Positions 5,287 through 9,240 of a DNA stretch of 9,240 nt are shown in pieces (positions within the stretch are counted from its first letter, which is position 1; each line of letters starts with the position of its first letter). The position numbers and the translations under genes are program-made. Location of the stretch: positions 1 to 9,240 of the forward strand of contig WFRI01000030.1 of NCBI GenBank assembly GCA_015486615.1. The letters are read 5' to 3'. Source of the DNA: Candidatus Omnitrophota bacterium (GTDB lineage Bacteria > Omnitrophota > Gorgyraeia > Duberdicusellales > Duberdicusellaceae). Below the pieces are notes generated by a model. That model made no database searches, was not told where the DNA came from, and saw only the letters and a list, made by a program, of their open reading frames with translations.

Positions 5287-5320
5287 ATTTTACGGTAACG
5301 CAAGTAAAATTGTATCCGTT
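5287..5320 (+). repeat. Dispersed repeat, copy C
   Basis: 5294-5320 matches 2326-2352 at 26 of 27 bases, in the same orientation, then similarity fades. Upstream, ATTTTAC (5287-5293) is the perfect inverse of GTAAAAT (5304-5310), forming a 7-bp palindrome around GGTAACGCAA. The rest of copy A, including its right end, is not visible here, so this is a partial copy or a solo end. It lies just upstream of the tRNA promoter. The gap from 5321 to the phoU stop at 5478 holds nothing else that I can support, and no clear terminator for the pst-phoU transcript. Confidence 0.55.
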
Positions 5321-5477
5321 CTTATAAACCGGACTTCTGCAGATAGATGAAGAATCCTGAAAATTGTTACAAAGTCCCTAATTCTATTTTTTCTTAGTGC
5401 CCTTAATTGTCAATAGTAGATATTTGCCTTCTTTATTCTTTGATTCTCTTATCCTATAGATTCCCCATAGGTTATAA

Positions 5478-6164
5478 TTAAACGCCGCCATTATTATCCA
5501 GTTGTTCAGGATGGTGCTTAACCACTTTGGCCTGCACCATATATATAACATCTTCAGCGATATTGGTGGCATGGTCTGCAATTCTTTCTAAATGGCGGGC
5601 AATTAGAAGAAGAGGTATGGCCCGGGGAGCAGTGGTGCCGTCTTTAATTATGTAGTCGTTGACTAATTCTTCGTAGACTAAATTCCGCAGTTCGTCTGCC
5701 TGAGGGTCAGAAAGAATAACTTGTTTTGCTGTGTCCTGGTCCCTATTGACGAAAGCATCAATTGCGTCTTTTACCATTCTTTGTGTTACTTTGGTTAGTT
5801 TCGGTATATCTATTAAAGGTTTGAGCAGAGGCCGGCCGGCCAGTTCTTTAACCATCTGGGCAATGTTAACCGCTAAATCCGCTATGCGTTCAAGCTCGGC
5901 GTTAATCTTCATCCCGGTAGTAATAAACCGCAGGTCCCCTGCCATTGGCTGGTGTAATGCTAAAAGGTCTATTGCCATTTCTTCAATCTTAAGTTCTTCT
6001 TCGTCAATCTCTCTGTCCTCGTCAATCACAGACTGGGCTAAACCGCTGTCTTGTCTTTTTAATGCTTCTGTCGATTTGTGTATGGAGGATTCAACCATTG
6101 CGGCCATCTTGAGCAATTCTTTATTCATTGAATCTAACTCTTCATCAAAACGTCTCTCTTTCAT
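5478..6164 (-). CDS. phoU: Phosphate transport/signalling regulator PhoU
   Basis: A cytoplasmic helical protein of 228 residues, the normal length. It links the Pst transporter to the PhoR-type kinase, represses the Pho response when phosphate is plentiful and restrains uptake. Two PhoU repeats are visible. The first has ELERIADLAVNIA (90-102) and the second HLERIADHATNIAED (191-205); the Glu and Asp of each ExxRxxD motif are the metal-cluster ligands known in this family. LHQPMAGDLRFI (70-81) is also typical. It is the last gene of the pst operon, 17 nt after pstB, which makes co-transcription nearly certain. GGGGTG a few nt before the ATG serves as ribosome site. No PhoR or PhoB is present in the window. 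Confidence 0.95.
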   Translation of the reverse strand: MKERRFDEELDSMNKELLKMAAMVESSIHKSTEALKRQDSGLAQSVIDEDREIDEEELKIEEMAIDLLALHQPMAGDLRFITTGMKINAELERIADLAVNIAQMVKELAGRPLLKPLIDIPKLTKVTQRMVKDAIDAFVNRDQDTAKQVILSDPQADELRNLVYEELVNDYIIKDGTTAPRAIPLLLIARHLERIADHATNIAEDVIYMVQAKVVKHHPEQLDNNGGV

Positions 6165-6181
6165 CCGTCACCCCTTTTGAT

Positions 6182-6940
6182 TTATCCAAATCTTCCGGTA
6201 ATATAGTCCTCAGTGACTTTCTTTGAGGGCCGGGTAAACATTCTGTTAGTTTCATCATATTCTACCAGTTCTCCAAGCATAAGAAAAGCAGTATAATCAG
6301 AAATTCTGGCCGCTTGCTGCATATTGTGAGTCACAATAATAATTGTGTATTTCTTTTTTAAGCCCTGAATCAACTCTTCAATTTTTAAGGTTGCTGTAGG
6401 ATCTAAGGCAGAGGCCGGCTCGTCCATAAGCAGTATTTCCGGCTCAACTGCCAGGGCCCTGGCAATACACAGCCTCTGCTGCTGGCCGCCGGAAAGAAAA
6501 GTGCCTTTTTTGAAAAGTTCGTTCTTTACTTCTTTCCAAAGGTATGCCCTTTTAAGCGATTCTTCTACAATACGGTCTTTCTCCCGGCGGCTTAGTTTTA
6601 TGCCGTTAAGGATGTAGCCGGAAATTACGTTGTCATAAATGTTCATCGCGGGGAAAGGGTTTGGCCGCTGAAAGACCATTCCTACTTTTCTCCTTAGTTT
6701 AACCGGCTGAACTGAGAAAATGCTTTTCTCGTCTAAAAGTATATCTCCTTTATATACTGCCTGAGGGCTTATCTCATGAAGGCGGTTAATACAGCGCACT
6801 AACGTGGTTTTGCCGCATCCCGAGGGGCCCATAACAGCGGTGACTTTATTTTTATAAATAGCCAGGTTGATATTTCTCAATATCCATTTTTTCCCAAAGC
6901 CGGCATAAAAATTTTTTATTTCTAAAATTTTATTTTCCAT
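6182..6940 (-). CDS. pstB: Phosphate ABC transporter ATP-binding protein PstB
   Basis: The ATPase of the high-affinity phosphate importer. It works as a dimer on the inner face of the membrane against PstC and PstA. It has 252 residues, full length. Walker A GPSGCGKTT (38-46); Q-loop Gln91 in VFQRPNPFPAMNIYDN, a PstB-specific stretch; ABC signature LSGGQQQRLCIARALA (149-164); Walker B ILLMDEP (169-175) followed by SALDP; switch His205 in VTHNMQQAARISDYTAF; and the C-terminal RPSKKVTEDYITGRFG typical of PstB. Its start overlaps the end of pstA by 19 nt, indicating coupled translation. Every catalytic residue is present, so it should be active. Confidence 0.97.
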   Translation of the reverse strand: MENKILEIKNFYAGFGKKWILRNINLAIYKNKVTAVMGPSGCGKTTLVRCINRLHEISPQAVYKGDILLDEKSIFSVQPVKLRRKVGMVFQRPNPFPAMNIYDNVISGYILNGIKLSRREKDRIVEESLKRAYLWKEVKNELFKKGTFLSGGQQQRLCIARALAVEPEILLMDEPASALDPTATLKIEELIQGLKKKYTIIIVTHNMQQAARISDYTAFLMLGELVEYDETNRMFTRPSKKVTEDYITGRFG

Positions 6941-7761
6941 CTTTCTGCTAAAGTTTTTACAACTACATTAAGCAGGAAAACGAAGCCTACCAGAACCAGC
7001 GACGCCCCCCAGGCAATTCTCTGCCAGCCAGCATAAGGGCTCATAGCATAGTTAAATATTAAGAGCGGCAGGGAATCGACCGGCTTTAAGGGATTTAGGT
7101 TCAAAAAGGGATTGCCAAAAGCGGTGAACAATAAAGGCGCAGTTTCTCCGGCTATGCGGGAAATCCCAATAATTATCCCCGAAGCCATTCCTCCTGCAGC
7201 CGCCGGCAGGATTACTTTAAGAATCGTACGGGTATAATTTACCCCCAGCGCAAAGGAAGCCTCTTTAAGAGAAAGAGGAATGAGTTTCATTGTTTCCTCC
7301 ACACTTTTGATTATCATAGGCAGCATCATTAAACCAAGCGCAACTCCTCCAGAAAAGGCGGAAAAATGCCTTAACGGCACAACTATCCATATATAGGCGA
7401 GAATACCAATAACTATAGAGGGGATTCCCTGAAGTAAGTTAACTAAAATTCTTAAACTTGCGGTGAATTTGTTGTCTATTTCAGATAAAAGGATGCCTGT
7501 TAAGACACCTAAAGGCAGAGAGAGAATGACGGCAATAATAATAAGCATAAAAGTACCTAAAAGCGCATTTAGTATTCCACCGCCCGGCTCGCCCGGAGGC
7601 AAAGGAAGATGGGTAAAAAAATGCCAGTTTATTGCACTGGCTCCTTTCAAGATTACCTGTATTATGATTAAAAACAAAGGTATAAGAGACAGCATGCTTA
7701 AAGTGCATACTGCGATTTTAAAGGCTCTGTCTTTGTAAATTCTAAATGTTATTTTTCCCAT
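6922..7761 (-). CDS. pstA: Phosphate ABC transporter permease PstA
   Basis: One of the two membrane channel subunits of the phosphate importer, 279 residues. About six hydrophobic helices are visible, the first at roughly 15-38 and the last at about 250-272, with a periplasmic stretch LPLPPGEPGGGILNAL after the first. The cytoplasmic EAA loop that docks PstB is EASFALGVNYTRTILKVILP, near 167-186. GISRIAGETAPLLFTAFGN, near 199-217, is a well-conserved PstA segment and tells it apart from PstC. It overlaps pstC by 20 nt at its start and pstB by 19 nt at its end, so the gene is embedded in a coupled operon. It is full length and intact. Confidence 0.96.
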   Translation of the reverse strand: MGKITFRIYKDRAFKIAVCTLSMLSLIPLFLIIIQVILKGASAINWHFFTHLPLPPGEPGGGILNALLGTFMLIIIAVILSLPLGVLTGILLSEIDNKFTASLRILVNLLQGIPSIVIGILAYIWIVVPLRHFSAFSGGVALGLMMLPMIIKSVEETMKLIPLSLKEASFALGVNYTRTILKVILPAAAGGMASGIIIGISRIAGETAPLLFTAFGNPFLNLNPLKPVDSLPLLIFNYAMSPYAGWQRIAWGASLVLVGFVFLLNVVVKTLAERWKIKF

Positions 7762-8623
7762 TGACCGCTAATTTTTTTATAATAAAATGCCCGGCTAAAT
7801 TAACCGCAAAGGTTATTATAAAAAGCAAAAGCCCCAGTTCAATAAGAGCGCTTAAATGTATGTTTTTTGTTGCTTCGGTAAATTCGTTGGCAATTACTGA
7901 GGCTATAGTATTGGAGGGGCTGAAAATATTTTTTGGCAAAAAGTTGGAATTCCCAATTACCATAGTAACCGCCATAGTTTCGCCTAATGCCCGGCCGAAA
8001 GAAAGCAGAATGCCGGCGCTGATACCTGAGGCGGCGCAGGGAAGAATCACCTTTTTTATTACCTCATACTTTGTTGCTCCCAAAGCGTAAGCGGCCTCTT
8101 TTAAATCACGCGGGACAACTTTCATAACCTCGCGCGATATAGAAGACGTATAGGGAATAATCATTACTGCTAGAACTAGAGAGGCAGTAAAAATGCCAGC
8201 CCCGTAAGGAAGCACTCCGAATTTTATTTCTAATTTGCGCACCAAAGGCACAAGAAAAAAAAGCCCCCAGAATCCAAAAATCACCGAGGGAATACCAGCA
8301 AGCAAATCAGTCATATAATTTATAGCCCTGCCTGCAAAACCTTCCGGATAGTATTCACTCAAAAATAAAGCAATTGCCAGAGAAAAAGGAAGTGAAATTA
8401 AAAGCGCAAGGATGGATGTCAATAGCGTCCCGGCAGCGAAAGGAACTGCGCTAAACTTTTCTGTAACCGGATTCCATTCTTTCCCTGCCAAAAAATGCCA
8501 TCCTAACTGCTTAATCGCAGGAAAACTATTATAAAGAAGCGATGCAAAAGCAAGGGCTAACAACAGGGCTATAAAAAGTCCTGCTGTATAAAGCGCCAGT
8601 TTGAAGATTTTGTCCGCGTTCAT
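7742..8623 (-). CDS. pstC: Phosphate ABC transporter permease PstC
   Basis: The second channel subunit of the phosphate importer, 293 residues. Hydrophobic helices lie near 9-31, 60-89, 108-130, 142-160, 190-210 and 260-283. Between the first two, LGWHFLAGKEWNPVTEKFSAVPFAAGTL is the typical PstC periplasmic loop. The EAA docking loop is EAAYALGATKYEVIKKVILP, and FGRALGETMAVTMVIGNSN is the conserved PstC counterpart of the PstA IAGETAPL segment. The ATG overlaps the pstS stop in an ATGA arrangement (8620-8623), so pstC translation depends on pstS. It is intact. Confidence 0.96.
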   Translation of the reverse strand: MNADKIFKLALYTAGLFIALLLALAFASLLYNSFPAIKQLGWHFLAGKEWNPVTEKFSAVPFAAGTLLTSILALLISLPFSLAIALFLSEYYPEGFAGRAINYMTDLLAGIPSVIFGFWGLFFLVPLVRKLEIKFGVLPYGAGIFTASLVLAVMIIPYTSSISREVMKVVPRDLKEAAYALGATKYEVIKKVILPCAASGISAGILLSFGRALGETMAVTMVIGNSNFLPKNIFSPSNTIASVIANEFTEATKNIHLSALIELGLLLFIITFAVNLAGHFIIKKLAVNGKNNI

Positions 8624-9240
8624 TTAAGAAGTGTCTTTTCTTTATATTGTATTGACTTGATGATTTTTTCTGCCTTTTCTTTCGCTTTTTCAGAAAGAGG
8701 CGCGTAATGCAGAGGCTCGCAATATTTCTGAGCCGAATGGGTTATCCACCATAAAAGCTTTGCAAGTGCCCGGGCTTTATTATAAGAGAGCCCGCCGTCT
8801 TTTAAGTCCTTGTAAACTATAAGCCAGGTAAATCCGGATATAGGATAGCCATAATCAGCGCTGGTGTCGGTTAAGGCTGTCCTCATATCATCGGGCAAAG
8901 GTATGTTTGCCGCCAGGCTTACTGCTTCAAGAACAGGCTTTATGAAATGGCCGGTTTTATTTCTGATTTCTGCCGCCGGCATATTGTTTTGAAAAGTATA
9001 AACCAACTCTACATAACCAATAGCGCCCGGAATTTGTTTTACTAATCCGGCAACGCCAGGGTTGCCTTTTGCCCCTAAGCCTACAGGCCAATTTAAAGAC
9101 TTGCCTCGTCCCACCTTTTCTTTCCACTCTTTGCTTACCTTATTTAAATAATCGCTGAAAATAAAAGTTGTGCCGCTGCCGTCAGAACGATGAACTACAA
9201 CGATATTTAAGTCAGGAAGGCTGATTGCAGGGTTTACCAC
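8620..9240 (-). CDS. pstS: Phosphate-binding protein PstS, C-terminal part (runs off the window)
   Basis: The extracytoplasmic phosphate receptor of the Pst system. The visible 206 codons are the C-terminal part; the frame is open through the right edge, so the signal peptide, N-terminal domain and true start lie outside. RSDGSGTTFIFSDYL, near the start of the visible part, is the conserved phosphate-contacting loop (Arg, Asp, Ser, Gly, Thr), normally past the middle of the protein. It is followed by GAKGNPGVAGLVKQIPGAIGYVEL and YPISGFTWLIVYKD, both typical of PstS. The C-terminus is Lys-rich. The GTG at the very edge is an internal Val codon, not a start. As first gene it should be the most expressed of the operon, under a Pho-type promoter not visible here. 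Confidence 0.95.
   Translation of the reverse strand: MVNPAISLPDLNIVVVHRSDGSGTTFIFSDYLNKVSKEWKEKVGRGKSLNWPVGLGAKGNPGVAGLVKQIPGAIGYVELVYTFQNNMPAAEIRNKTGHFIKPVLEAVSLAANIPLPDDMRTALTDTSADYGYPISGFTWLIVYKDLKDGGLSYNKARALAKLLWWITHSAQKYCEPLHYAPLSEKAKEKAEKIIKSIQYKEKTLLK

Noticed and set aside
5384..5581. Minus-strand open frame after phoU, ending in a Lys-rich tail
   Set aside because: Most of it overlaps the end of phoU in another frame. The possible 35-residue free part has no good ribosome site or recognisable feature.
1..9240. CRISPR array, phage genes or an intact transposase
   Set aside because: There is no regularly spaced repeat array, and no transposase, integrase or phage structural gene is encoded in any frame.

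Overview
The window is bacterial DNA. It shows sigma70-type promoters, Shine-Dalgarno sites, tightly packed operons and a tRNA with an encoded CCA end. Base composition is moderately AT-rich. I cannot name the organism; the mix of genes would fit an uncultivated lineage, but nothing here decides it.

Left part, minus strand (about 225-2310): an operon read right to left from an extended -10 promoter (2282-2309). It encodes a D-2-hydroxyacid (D-lactate-type) dehydrogenase, a 46-codon remnant of the C-terminus of an FAD/NAD(P) oxidoreductase, a TrmO-type tRNA methyltransferase whose expected ATG start reads ACG, and a 74-residue coiled-coil membrane protein of unknown function.

Middle part (2310-5330): a two-gene type II restriction-modification system on the plus strand, with a probable N4-cytosine methyltransferase followed by an MvaI/BcnI-family endonuclease; the two genes overlap by one base. 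It has its own extended -10 promoter and a terminator on each side. Just beyond it, on the minus strand, lies the most unusual feature: a tRNA-Asn(GUU) gene split in its anticodon by a 384-nt group I intron, behind a perfect-consensus promoter. Near-identical 27-bp direct repeats (2326-2352 and 5294-5320) bracket this whole segment. A third, inverted and more diverged copy sits at the left edge.

Right part, minus strand (5478-9240): the phosphate-uptake operon pstS (5' end outside the window), pstC, pstA, pstB, phoU, with overlapping or closely spaced genes. PstS binds phosphate outside the membrane, PstC and PstA form the channel, PstB supplies ATP hydrolysis, and PhoU ties transport to Pho signalling. 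The operon promoter lies beyond the right edge.
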